From Cladochytrium replicatum (taxonomy: Eukaryota > Chytridiomycota > Chytridiomycetes > Cladochytriales > Cladochytriaceae), in assembly GCA_025526935.1 (NCBI GenBank), contig JAHLKD010000029.1:248001-312000 (forward strand): 64,000 nt of DNA, written 5' to 3'. This document shows, piece by piece, positions 23,110 to 34,228 of this stretch (position 1 is its first letter; each line of letters starts with the position of its first letter). The position numbers and the translations under genes are program-made. Below the pieces are notes generated by a model. It was not told where the DNA came from, did not search any database, and saw nothing but the letters and a program-made list of their open reading frames with translations.

Positions 23110-24486
23110 TCAGAACAGGTCGGGTGGCGGGTATACAGAGCAGTAATGGTTTGCCTCGTCCACTCCGCTTTCACTCGGCACCCACGCCAGCCAAACCGTC
23201 CCTCTCTCTCCTTTCTTTGCTGACTTTTCGCCAGCCTGCACACGAACACACACCAAACCTGACTTCAACCCCTTCCCTCCCACTCTCCTCCCCTCTTCGT
23301 CAACCAAATACACCCCAACGTCGCATCCAAAACATTTCGCAAACGCTGCAATACACACAGCGTCGCCCGCAACGCATTCCTTTCCCATTTGCTCACAATA
23401 GTCCCTCACGATCGCTGTGTATTCGGACGGAGCATCAGTAGTCTTCCGCGTTTGTGCCCAGATGTCGGGTCCGTAGGTTTCCGGGTGCGAACGGATCTCG
23501 TCGACAATCATGCGTCGGAGGGCGGGGTGTTGAGAGGCATCGCCAAGGAGTTGGTCGGCTAGAGACTCGAAGAGACAGTTGCCCAGGCCCGGGAGGTCGG
23601 TGTACGCGATACCGTTCTGGGTGAGGGCTGAAAGTAGTTTGTCACGTTTGGAGGGCTGGGCGGTGGATCGCGGTGGTGAGTTCCATGAACCGCCAAAGGA
23701 AGAGACAGGGGATGCGGACGGAGTTGAAAAGAACACAGTGTCGTCCACGAACCCAGATACAGGAATATCACGCTGTCTCCTGTGTGCGTTTTCGTAAGAG
23801 TAGTGTGCTTGACGTGCCTCGTTGGTGAATGGCTGGCAGTGGGTGGTGGAGCGCCAGTCTGAATAGCTTTCTGATGGTTGATAAAACATCCGCTCCGAAA
23901 ATCCGACATCCTCGAATGCTGGCCTGGACCGCGTGGAAGTCGAGGACGTTCCTGCAAACACCGGAATCCTCGCCGATCGCGAAGCATTCTGTTCTGATGG
24001 AGAAGGTCCACTCATCGTTGCTCTCCGCCCTGGCTCAGTCCGTTCATACGCTGGAAAGCTGTTCGTCGAAGCTCGAGGTGGAGATCCAACTGGAATAACC
24101 TTTACTCTCGAAGTACGATTCGGCGATCCGATCGGGATTCGGCGACCTTTATCGCTATCTCCTCCAGCGCTGAATCGCCTTGACGGCGCAGCATTACTTC
24201 CGTCCACATTTGTGGGGTATGGAGACGGTCGTGTTATGGTAGCTGGAGGAAGAACTCTTCGCAATAACTCTTCATTTACCTGTCTCTCCCCAACGATCTC
24301 GCGTGAAAAGAGTGGGAACTCATCATCGAAGTACAGGTCTGAATGTCGGAACGAGTCGAAGTTGGGAATTGCAGGCGAGGAGAAGGGAGAGGAAGGGTGG
24401 TCCATCGAGAACATGGGGTGGCGACTTTGCCGTTGGGAATTTGGGCCCATCGATAGAGGGCGGTTGTCGAACAGTATTGAGTTCAT
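23110..24486 (-). CDS. OTU-domain cysteine protease-like protein
   Basis: Single exon of 458 residues. The first ATG in frame is at complement 24486. The first 290 residues are Ser/Pro/Arg-rich and look disordered. The C-terminal 165 residues form an OTU domain: AYTDLPGLGNCLFESLADQL with the nucleophile Cys about 304, then HPALRRMIVDEIRSHPETYG, and the terminal DEANHYCSVY with the catalytic His about 447. OTU enzymes remove ubiquitin from proteins. The acidic residue usually three positions before the Cys (DGNC) is Leu here (LGNC), so activity may be altered or the acid supplied elsewhere. Family membership is secure, activity is not. Confidence 0.85.
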   Translation of the reverse strand: MNSILFDNRPLSMGPNSQRQSRHPMFSMDHPSSPFSSPAIPNFDSFRHSDLYFDDEFPLFSREIVGERQVNEELLRRVLPPATITRPSPYPTNVDGSNAAPSRRFSAGGDSDKGRRIPIGSPNRTSRVKVIPVGSPPRASTNSFPAYERTEPGRRATMSGPSPSEQNASRSARIPVFAGTSSTSTRSRPAFEDVGFSERMFYQPSESYSDWRSTTHCQPFTNEARQAHYSYENAHRRQRDIPVSGFVDDTVFFSTPSASPVSSFGGSWNSPPRSTAQPSKRDKLLSALTQNGIAYTDLPGLGNCLFESLADQLLGDASQHPALRRMIVDEIRSHPETYGPDIWAQTRKTTDAPSEYTAIVRDYCEQMGKECVAGDAVCIAAFAKCFGCDVGVYLVDEEGRRVGGKGLKSGLVCVRVQAGEKSAKKGERGTVWLAWVPSESGVDEANHYCSVYPPPDLF

Positions 24487-26905
24487 TGTAGTGATAGCAA
24501 GCAAGCTATGAGATCAAAAGATGCAGATTTATTTGTCCTTCTTACGTGCGGTCTCTCTCTTTTACGGTAGTGGCCAGGCGAGCCTTCCAGAACATGCTCG
24601 AGTTAGCGTGTGGATGGGGGTGCAGCCACTTGAGTACGTGTTAAGCTTTGCACAGCAGGACAGAGGTTCGAGTCTGGCTGGCGGTGGTCGTTGAATTGGG
24701 ATTTGTGCCAAAAGCAATCACAATACGTATTGTTCATTCCATATGATAAAATAAAGCTTTAGCTTGTCACGTTCCATGTTGCTGTCCCGTTCCCATCCCA
24801 CCCGGACCCCGAATATCCTGCAGAAATAAATTCTGTACTTTCAGTGATTGAAGCTTTGTTAAAGCGATGTGTTCCAGAGTATACCTCGCTTGAGTCGTAA
24901 CTTTTTGGAAACGGGATGTCAAAAAGATCAGTTTGGATAGAGGGGGACGTTGACAATCACGTACCAGATCGTATTCCGCTGATAGCATTTCGTTTTATAT
25001 TTTCCATAATCATGTTCAAGTGGAAATGTGCGCACCGCCGGATAAAACTTGAGCGGTAACTGTGGGATAAGCAATAGCCCCCCAGTTTTAAATAAATGAG
25101 TTTGCTTACTAAAGTGTATTCAAAACATCTTCACTGAGGCTGACTGGGAGAAGAAAGGCAAATCATTACAAAGATAATAATTGGCGATCTCTTTGCAGTG
25201 TGACCACGTTCAAACAGGGAGGAAGGCGCTAGTAGTCATCACACTTTGATTGGTTAGCAGCCTATTTGCGGTACGGTCTAACCTTGAGCGAGTAGGCAGG
25301 CCAAGTAAAGCTGACTTGGCAAACGCCTTTCTCTCTGCAAGAGTATTTAGCGCATCCACAAACTCAAGGTTAATGGCCAATTGTTCTCATTGGAAATGCT
25401 ATGTTGTCCTGCGTAGTTACCAGGTCCAAGGGTCTATGATTTGATCGCAACAGGAACGATCCGTTAAAGTCGGCGTAAAGCCTTTTCGGAGCAATGAACC
25501 ATTTATGAAAGTCAATGAAATTGCAGCCGAGATTGAGCACATTTTTGATACATGCGAGAGTGAAACTTCCTCAGGGGAACGACATGAGTGTAAGATTCGG
25601 TTCTATATATATATGCAGTTTCAGGATGAATAATGCAATGAGAGCTGTCCCAAACGCTCACGGTTCATTTTGCACCCAAATTGTCCAGGTTTTTCTCACG
25701 GTGGGATCTGTGTTCAAGCCACCAATGCAGTCCCCAATTGGGTGATCGACACAATTCGAAGTTTCTGGCCTTAATTTAGCGAATCAGCACTCGGATTCAA
25801 ACTGGCGACGGTATTGAGGAGGCCACAGCTCCGTCGCAAATTGTTCCACCATGTCGGCTGATTGGACGCTGCAAGTGAACGAGGACTCATCCACATTCTG
25901 GACCTTTTTGTCGAATCGGCATACGTGTATACCCAACCACCCCCACAAGCACACCCTCATCAAGCTTTGCCCTATCAGACCGTCAAGTACATCCACGCCC
26001 TCGGCTTCTCTCGTACAGAGATTCATCAAGCCCTGACTCTCACATACGTCCTCGCCAGCCGTTCTTGTCGTACAAGATGCAGCGACGGACCGTGTGAGCA
26101 AGAATGGGCATCTGAATGCCTCCGCTGGTGGAAGGAGAGCGGTCTGCAACTATGATGGAGTGCTTGGGCTTTACATTGTGCCAGCGAAAATCCCACGTCG
26201 AGGTGCTCCAGTGGTGGAGGGACACGGGCCTCATGTGAAATGGACATTCCATGCATAGATTCCGCAGGCGAAAGGGGTCGTATTGATGTCCTGCAGAGGC
26301 GAAAAGAAAGCGTCTCGGGCAGAAAAGTTGGACGGCAATAGTGCTAAGTCATTAGGCTCCCTCACTAACGAGGACCTCCGTATACCAGGAATTTTGTTTG
26401 ACACTTTTTCAAAGGTTTGTGTGTTTTGGGCAACTATTCAAATGGAGAGGGAGCACTTGGTAATCTCAAACTGTCGAAAATGGAGGCTGTCGAAGGGCGG
26501 CAAGACTAAATGCAAACTTCGCTGGGGATGTATGTTGGAGCAGCAAATGAATTCGGAAGGCCCAAACACAAGCCTAAACTGTTGGAAATCGGATGATAGA
26601 CTATGTAAACAAAAATTTATCAAACAAATTTTCTTCGGCATCAGTGGACAGCAACAGATGAGGCTTCCCCTCACTGCAACCTCTGCACACCTGAGAACGA
26701 TCGGTGTAGCGTGTATCGATGATATTTGTATTCGATCAGTACGACGCAAAAAGAAAAGGTTTGTGAGATTTAATCTTTTATCCGTGGAATATTCCGATAA
26801 GGGGAAGCCTGGGTGCGGTGGTTATCAATGTCCCTGTCTGAGAATTTGAACGCTTTTGTGAAAATACCGCATATTCAGAGCTTTGGGATAGAAGTCTAAC
26901 TACAG
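24487..26905. other. Gene-poor region with possible exon remnants
   Basis: No gene could be modelled over about 2.4 kb. A plus-strand open stretch at 25862-26048 reads protein-like (RGLIHILDLFVESAYVY, then VKYIHALGFSRTEIHQALTL) and could be an exon of the orphan gene downstream. A minus-strand ORF overlaps it (complement 25784-26149). A 188-codon open frame at 26283-26849 has no family features. Confidence 0.4.
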
Positions 26906-27432
26906 GAGTTGTGTCATGGGAATATAATCACGCAAGGGCAATCACTGGCGGTGTACCAAACTTTCTGGCGGATCAATTTCAAAGTGCAGAAGGTGACTAC
27001 TGCCCCTCTCGATATCTGGAAAAGTTTCGGCGACCCTTTTCTGGTTTTACGACGGAAGGTATGGTGCGAATCGAGTCCGCATGTGTCTTTGACTGGTCAA
27101 TCGAGTCCATTGGTACAGGATTATCCCCACTCATATCCTACTATGGAACCGCCATACTCGAACCATCGCGAGCTTGTTTGACGATATTAATCATCGGTTG
27201 GAAGGTCAGATTGTTTGTGATATATCAAAATTGGTGTTGTTTTCTCAGACTATTGGCAACGTTAGCTGCTAAGAAGCGTGAGTGCCACTATTAAAACAAA
27301 ATTAACATCGTTTGAATATTAGTTTATGCAGACCATCAGATGTGTGATTGGAGGCAGTCCGTTTTGATTGGAGCTGAAGAAATGCTGAAAATTGCCCTGA
27401 TTTGGGAATGGCGTGTAACGTGTCAGGTGTAG
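26906..27432 (+). CDS. Hypothetical protein, 3' exons of an unrecognised gene
   Basis: I do not recognise this family. Two exons, 26906-27277 and 27323-27432, can be joined in frame across a GTGAGT...ATTAG intron of 45 nt. The first exon opens at an acceptor (CTACAG) and reads VVSWEYNHARAITGGVPNFL, then YCPSRYLEKFRRPFSGF and MVRIESACVFDW. The second reads YADHQMCDWRQSVLIGAEEM and ends IWEWRVTCQV-stop. Composition is protein-like, with many Trp and Cys and two hydrophobic stretches. The upstream exon or exons are not established; 25862-26048 is a candidate. It precedes the ECM15-like gene by 155 bp on the same strand. Confidence 0.45.
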
Positions 27433-27587
27433 AGTTGATATCCATCGCCCTCGTTCATCCGTCGTGAGCAATTAAATGATGTAACATTTGCAAACTCTCC
27501 CGCAGATTACACTCCCGGCGTGGGAGTGGGAGACACCACCAGGTATATATTGACTCCCATCAGCCGAAACCCAGCTTCGCACGAATC

Positions 27588-28141
27588 ATGCACGTCATCG
27601 TAGATTTTCGCATTTCGCCCATGGGGACTGGGACCGCATCGGTAAGCCTTGAAGAGGTTTCAAAAGTTCCAACGGCTTACCATTCGCATGATTATTAAAG
27701 ATCAAACCCTTTGTGATGGAATGTGTCAACGCCATCAAGAAATCGGTGAAGTGCTTTGGTAGAATCCAACACACGTCAAACTAAATGGAACCTCCAGGGA
27801 TTGAAGTTCACTGTTCACGATACGGGAACGAGCATGGAGGGCGATTATGAAACCATCATGAAAGTCATTTGCGAGTGTCACGAAGGTACCAATTCCGCGG
27901 GATTGTCAACGCAGGGTGATTAACTTGGGCATGATTTAGCTGCCCATAAGCTTGGTTCTTCACGCGTGGCGACGGACATCCGTGTCGCGTCTCGCTCTGA
28001 CAAGGTGACTGCTAATGGTTGAAGTTCAATTTTACATTGCTCACCAACAAATTCCAGGAGGAACACTTGGGAAAGCGAAGGGGGGGCCCGGTGCAGCAAG
28101 GTGATAAAACCGAGGAGATAGTGGCCAAGCTGGAGAAGTGA
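27588..28141 (+). CDS. Thiamine-binding / UPF0045 (MTH1187-ECM15 family) protein
   Basis: Five exons, 27588-27641, 27701-27745, 27798-27885, 27940-28004 and 28058-28141, give 111 residues, the normal family size. The sequence runs MHVIVDFRISPMGTGTAS, then IKPFVMECVNAIKKSGLKF, then VHDTGTSMEGDYETIMKVI, AAHKLGSSRVATDIRVASR and KTEEIVAKLEK at the end. These blocks are typical of the small ferredoxin-like fold seen in yeast Ecm15 and bacterial MTH1187/YqgV homologues, which bind thiamine or related ligands. It is cytosolic by lack of any signal. The exact role in fungi is not known. Confidence 0.9.
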
Positions 28142-28782
28142 TACGTGCAATCAAACGAGCAAGCAAGCCAATCTGTATAGTTTGTATCAACAATACAATT
28201 TTCGGAGATAACGCGAACGCGTGATGCCCCGCTATGGTTTTATTGCGTTGATGCCGATCATCCGGGAATTCAGGACATTTAAAAATGTTTATTTCAAAAA
28301 AGGGACCGTAGATCTGGAGGATCTGGCGACTGAGAGTGATATCATCACGCATATTATCGATTGACTGATTGCTGTCTGCTGAGACGCATCGCAACAAAGA
28401 ACACTTCTGCATCTAGCACTGCACACAACTCGCTGTCACTACTCGACGAGTGTCTACCACCTCCGTTCATGAGGAACCGCAAGCACATAAAGAAACAAAA
28501 GAGCCGAAGGTATGTTTGATGTGCTTTCGGATGTATCACTTGCATCCGGAGAACGTTGCAGCGGTGGGGTTCATGTCCCCCGTGCACAGCTCGGTTGACC
28601 TGTGACCAGGTGACGCATCACACGCAGCATGGGGAGCGGGGTTGTGCTCACGGGGATGGCCGTCGCTGCCGCCGTCGCACAAAACGCACCGTCGCCATTC
28701 GCCATCTAACTCCTTTTTCCTCGCTCGCTCCTGAAGCTTGATCGAAGAGCCTGCGACTTCTATTGCAAACGACGGTGAAACT
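28142..28782. promoter_or_regulatory. Upstream region of the PAQR gene
   Basis: A 640-bp spacer between the ECM15-like stop and the PAQR start. No ORF with family features; presumed 3' UTR and promoter. Confidence 0.4.
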
Positions 28783-30453
28783 ATGGCCGACTCACAGAGA
28801 CCTTCGTCCACACCGATTGGTGCGGCTCAGAGAACCGAGTCGTCTCGGCTTCTCGACTCTTCACTCGAGCGTTCATCTGGAAGCGACGCAACCTTGTCAA
28901 ACTATGGCTCCTCATCAAAAACCTTCCAGTTCCTCCCGGGATCAACAAAACCGCACATCTCCACCACCCAAACCATCTCCTCCTCGACAGTCGTAGATTC
29001 AGCATCACCCCCTTCGTCGGTCCCACATTCACCCACGCTCGCTGCTCACGCTGCACAGGCCTTCCATGAGATTTCCATGCAGATTCACGGTGCAGCTGAC
29101 TCGGCGCGCAACCAGTTCGAAGCCGCGCACAAAAACGCCGTCGAGGGGATCGAAAACGCACGTATCGCTGCCGTCGAAGGTATCGAGAATGCCCGGCTTG
29201 CGACAATGGAGGGGATCGAAAGGGCCGGAACGGCAGCGCGGGACGCTTACGACGCAGCAGTTCAGAGTCTCACATGCACGTTCCGGGAGCTACCGAACTG
29301 GTGCCATGACAACACATTTATCGTGACTGGATACCGACACATTCAGCACTCGTACAAGGGCTGCGTCGACTCTCTGTTCTATATTCACAATGAGACGGGC
29401 AACGTGTACACGCATCTTGTTGGCGCGGTTGCATTCATGGCGTTGTTCTTTGTGACATTCTTAGCGTTCACGCCGGATATGGAAACCACACAGTGGAGCG
29501 ACTATTTGGTCATTTCCGTGTTCCTAGGTGGAGCTGTTGCATGCTTGATGCTGTCGACACTGTTCCATTTGTTCCAGTGTCATTCACTCAGCGTTTGCAA
29601 GGCGTGGAACAAGGCTGACTACATCGGTATCGTGGTCTTGATTGTGTACGTATTCAACATACCTTGAAAGCCTCAATTCATTCATCTCAATCCGCTCTTC
29701 TTCTCCAGCTCGTCATTCGTGCCGGCGATTTATTATGGTAAATTTCGGATCCAATCGCACTGAAATGAAACATACTGATGCAACTATCTCTGCAGGGTTC
29801 CTATGCAATCCCGTACTCCAGATCGCCTACCTCACCTTCATCTGCGTCTTCGGTATCGCGACGGTACTGATTATTCTGCATGCATTTTTTACCTAATCAT
29901 AAACTGAAAAATTCTCAACCAGGTCATCACTTCGGTGTCCAGTCGCTTTTCGACCCCCGAATGGCGTCTTCTCCGCACATCCATGTTCCTCGCCATGGGT
30001 CTCTCGGGAATCATCCCCCTCGTGCATGCAGGTGCTCTCTACGGCGTAAGTAAACAACCAAAACATTGTCCGATCGTCGTTTAAAACAGCTATCATCGTG
30101 TTTTTAGTTCAACTTTATCAACCACGCCATGTCGATGCAATGGATGATCGTCATGGGGATCCTCTACGTCGTCGGTGCGTTGATCTACGCAAGCCGAGTC
30201 CCTGAACGCTGGTGGCCTGGAAAGTTTGACCTCTGGGTAAGGCATACATACACTTTTGTTGACACTTTCTGATTTTTTTGACGTTTTTCTATAGTTCCAC
30301 TCGCATCAGATTTTCCATGTTCTTGTCGTCGCGGCGGCGGTGACGCACTACATAGGCGTTATGAACGCGTACAGGTTCTGGCACAAGACCAACTTGGTAT
30401 CGTGCCCGGCAAACTTCCTCGTGCAGTTCAGTAGCATGACCTCTGTGCTATGA
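28783..30453 (+). CDS. PAQR / haemolysin-III family seven-TM receptor (AdipoR/Izh-like)
   Basis: Six exons start at 28783, 29709, 29796, 29923, about 30109 and 30295 and give about 457 residues. The long N-terminus is cytosolic by family precedent. It has Ser-rich sequence, then a helical run of four related units (GIENARIAAVEGIENARLA...). The core starts LPNWCHDNTFIVTGYRHIQH and SLFYIHNETGNVYTHLVGA. The metal-binding residues are visible: Ser and His in STLFHLFQCHS after TM2, and two His in FHSHQIFHVLVV at TM7. VPERWWPGKFDLW is the usual loop before TM7. Family members act as adiponectin or progestin receptors, or in lipid and zinc homeostasis (yeast Izh). Ceramidase-type activity is possible; the ligand is unknown. 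The exon 5 boundary may be off by one base. Confidence 0.92.
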
Positions 30454-31579
30454 AAGTGCGGAACCCAGAAGTATTTAGCCGAGCAAGATATACTTCTCAG
30501 CAACTTAACCCCCGTTTGCAAATACGGTGTGATCGTATTTTTATTGATGGTTGTGGAGTTTCGTGTGGGATCGAAGGTTGTTTTGAAGGTACTTAAACAT
30601 TGTTTTGTTATGGTCCTAAGTTGATGACACAAATGTGAAACTGAAACGATGTTGGACCTCCTTCCCTTTTGTTTCCTGCTTACAAAACTGCTCTCAATAT
30701 TTTCTGTTCAAGTTAGATTTTTATGGATTTTTGTTTGCGAATAGGCTTGGAGTTCTCTTTTGTTTTTCTTTGATTTCTTTTTCATTGCGCAATGAAGAAT
30801 TCGGGGTCTGAGGATGGGCTTTCAACAAATAAAGGGTTTTTGTTGCTTCACTTCGCTGCTTTAACCCAACAAACATACTAAACGTCTATTACAATTTGAA
30901 GTATGTGGACTCGTTTTAATCTTACGATAGCAACCGATGAATGGATTCAGGAATGATCCAACAAAACATGAAACACAAGTACGGGGGAACGCAGAGAGTT
31001 TTCGGGAGAAACGCGATACATATGAACCAAATTCTCGATTTTGTTTCTTGGTCCGGAGAATAAAGGAACAGTCACAAAACGGAGTCCACCTGCCAAATTC
31101 TCTTGACAGCGTGAAAATGAAATGATTGCCGAAGGAGCAGTCCGGCTGTTTTTGTTTGTATCGTGAAGGAAAGTGAACAATGGAGAGAAACGAAGAAATG
31201 TGAGTGGAAAACGAACGAAAAAGGGTTAAAAAACAAGAAACTGTACGTTTCCTTGTTGCATAACATAAATGAAGAACTTCCGCGGGGGTAGATCCAGCCT
31301 TGAAAGAAGTTTTCGTTAGTGCAAGGCAGTCAGCACCATGTTCTCCAAAGTGTCGAGTGGATCCGTCCTACAAAAACGAGAGCAACGAAAGCCAAATGCA
31401 GCTGGAAAGTTATACTTGACAAATTCCGAGCCCTCGTGCTCCTCTTCGAGTTAACACCGATTCAGTCCGAACAACCCCCACAAAAAATTACAACCCCCTG
31501 AAGTTGAAATCGAATCTGCCACAGAAAACATTATCTCATTGATGTCGAACATTTCACGCCAGATTTGCAGAGACTCACC
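30454..31579. other. Intergenic region
   Basis: 1.1 kb of AT-rich sequence between the 3' end of the PAQR gene and the 3' end of the acidic-protein gene (convergent). No gene or repeat is seen; AATAAA-like strings near 30827 and 31061 could be polyadenylation signals. Confidence 0.5.
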
Positions 31580-33440
31580 TTACTGTACCTCTTGCTCTGG
31601 CGCAGACGACTCTTCAAGCCTCGGCCTCTTCGTCGCGCCGTTCACATCGTCTTCCGACTCTCGATACTCTTCAACCTGCACCGGGTTCTCTTCTTCGTCT
31701 CCGTCCCCACGCATTCGCTTCCGCGACACTGGCCGTTCCTCTAACAATCTGTTCAGGGACTGCCACTGCTTTTCGAAAGAGTTCCGGCATTCGAGGAGAA
31801 GCACTTTCACTGGTTGCAGGGACGGTTGGTGGGTTTCGGCAGTGGAGCTTGAGGAGAGAGCGTCGTGCATTTGTACAAGGGTGTCGAGTTTCGCTGAGGT
31901 GTGCTGAGATCCCTAATAAATCAACAATCGTGAGATTCTGACTTTATAAATGTAAACAAATAATGTTAACCTCATAGAAACTCAACTCCAGGTTCGTAAA
32001 TTCTAGTACCACGTCGCTCTCGATCTCGAAAAGGCTCTTAATTTCTCTACAAAGATGGTCAACGGTCCAATCTTCGTAGGGTTCCCCTTCGCCTCCTAAG
32101 AACAAAACGTCTGATTCCGGAACTGACGGGAGTGGAGAGAACATGCAGTAGAATGTCTGTTGATACTCCAAAACGAATGGCGGGAGCCCACCTGCTCGCT
32201 GCTGGCTCACAAGCTGTGCGTTTTCAACAGCCTCATGTGATTCCACTTCGGCATCATTGTCAGCCCGATAATGGAGGCCTTCTTCGCCATGGTCGTGAAT
32301 GTCGTTATGTTCATATGCACTCTCGTCGTTGTCGTATTCGAGGTACGGTTCCTCGTCCTGCACTGTTTCTTCATCGTATTGGGCCTCGACGGAGTTTGCG
32401 GACTCGTCTTCGTGGTGTTTCTGGTTGGGATCGGCTTCATCCTCCTCGCCGGCGTAAGGGTATTGACCATCATCTGCGTCTGGGTAAACTCCTTCCTCCC
32501 CTTCTTGCTCACCATCGGCAACGTACTCCTGGGTTGTAGGATCTTCGGCTGCGGGTTCTTCAGCTTCTTCGTACTCCTGGGTATCGTTGTGCTCTTCAGC
32601 CTGATCCGATTCCCTTTCACCAGATAACCCTTCCGTCTCTGCACCGGCTTTGACTTCGTGTCTCTTTAAAGCTTTAGGCAGTACATCCAATGAAGCAGTG
32701 CCGACTTCAGGCTGTTCAACGGGATTCGATACCTGGTGATTATCGATGCCTTCCTTGACATAATCTTGGGAATCGCCGTTGTGTACTTCACCATGTTGGT
32801 ACACTTCTGGTTCATCGATTCCGTACTCTCCTGCGGTTGAATATTCTGTGGACAGGTGTTGATGTTCTGAATTTGGTGCTACGTTTTGTTCCTCCTCGCT
32901 CTTCAAAAAGACCTTTACTTCTTTAGAAAATCCTGCGTACTCGGCTTCCACCTCCACATCACCCGTTTGAAGCACTTCGACATCAGCACCATAGACTTCT
33001 GCTACACCCTCCTCATCGACAGGCTGCATCTCATACTCTATCGGATATGACTCATCGCCTTCTTCGTAGCTTTGCTCCTCATATACTCTCATCTGCTCCT
33101 CATCCTCGCCCATAACGTCGTCCTGCAGCTCCCCAACAGCAGCGTCATCGTCCACCATTATGTGCTCCACAGCTGCGTGCTCCTTATCAGCCCAAGTTGG
33201 CTGCTGCATCTGTGAGAAAAAGCTCACAGAGCGGCCGTCGGGTCCAAAGGACGGCTTGTCGGAAAATAAATCTCCTGGCGGAGAGTCGGTGAAGCGGGCG
33301 GCGGGGGCAGGAGATGCGTGTGCGAGGGTGTGGTTGAGATTTGAGCTGTCTGCGATACTGATATGATGGCTCACGTCGGATGTGTGGACGGGAGATGGGT
33401 ATTGGAGCTGGGGGTAGAGCGGAAGGTTGGTGGTGGACAT
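31580..33440 (-). CDS. Acidic, disordered protein of unknown function
   Basis: Two exons, complement 33440-31971 and 31912-31580, give 600 residues. I do not recognise the family. Residues about 95-400 are extremely rich in Glu, Asp, Tyr and Asn (for example EEHNDTQEYEEAEEPAAEDP), suggesting an intrinsically disordered acidic arm. A likely folded part follows: PPFVLEYQQTFYCMFSPLPS, EDWTVDHLCREIKSLFEIES and VVLEFTNLELSFYE. A helical region, ECRNSFEKQWQSLNRLLEER, is followed by a basic cluster (SRKRMR) and TKRPRLEE, both possible nuclear-localisation signals. A nuclear chromatin or histone-binding role is conceivable from the charge pattern, but this is speculation. Confidence 0.75.
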
Positions 33441-33904
33441 ATGGTTGAGGGGATTACCAGAACGTGTATTTGCCCAAAGGCAGAAGGGTTGTTGTTAGCA
33501 GTGAGTTTCTACTGAAATAAACGAAAGCTCAACGCAGACGTTTCCTTGAGTCTGCGAGGAAGTGTTGACTCGAGGTAACTGCGGATCAGAGAATCTGGGC
33601 AGCACTCACTAGAAAACGCAACAAGAATGAAATGCTACATCCCATACATCACAGAGTAGCAGAGTAGCGCTTGCATTATTGATCTGTAATTTGTAGTTCT
33701 ATGTTCTATTTTATGTCTTATTGAAATAGCATACATACTCCCTGCACGAACAATGCATGTAAGAACAGTTTGCATTTTGTTCTGCATTCACTTCTTTTGT
33801 GACGAAGATGGGGGTTGAATGTGGGATCACCAAGGGAGATCACCAAAGGAGTTTTTGTCTATTAGTTGTAAAGTTTACAATAATAGCTTGTACATTTCAT
33901 AATA
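33441..33904. other. Upstream region of the acidic-protein gene, to the retrotransposon edge
   Basis: 464 bp with no gene. Retrotransposon similarity begins at about 33905. Confidence 0.5.
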
Positions 33905-34228
33905 TTGGTGGGTCTGCTCCTGGTGTTGCCAGGTTGTTGTTTTTGTCTTTTATTAGACCTTCACTTGAGTTTGGTTTAGCACTTATTCGGCCTTCCACTG
34001 CTCAGCTTCAGGTACTCGAGCGTTTTTGTTATCATGCACTGTGTCGTCTGTTTTCGATAGCCCATACCACTTCGCGTGTTGGTTTGTTGCTGTTAGCGCA
34101 AATTCCTACTTTTGAGTTCAGGCTGAAGTACCTTCAGGCACGTATGTTTGCTCGCTGGTCTAGTGATTCCAGCCCTCTGTTACCAGCTGCTGTGTTGCAA
34201 TTCTATCGGTCATCTCCAGTCGGTTATG
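33905..34228 (+). mobile_element. LINE fragment C: C-terminal piece of ORF2
   Basis: Nearly identical, in reverse orientation, to about 61060-61385 of the intact element. It reads GGSAPGVARLLFLSFIRPSL, then EFRLKYLQARMFARWSSDSS and ends at SSPVGYG. At 34228/34229 it is joined directly to an ORF1 segment in the opposite orientation. Confidence 0.9.

Noticed and set aside
24560-24690. tRNA-like stretch containing GAGGTTCGAGTCTGG
   Set aside because: The T-loop-like string is present, but the T stem pairs over only four bases and no acceptor stem, D arm or anticodon arm could be formed around it.
32132-32644. Overlapping ORFs of 118-145 codons on both strands inside the acidic-protein gene
   Set aside because: They are shadows of the GAA/GAT-rich coding sequence, with low-complexity translations.
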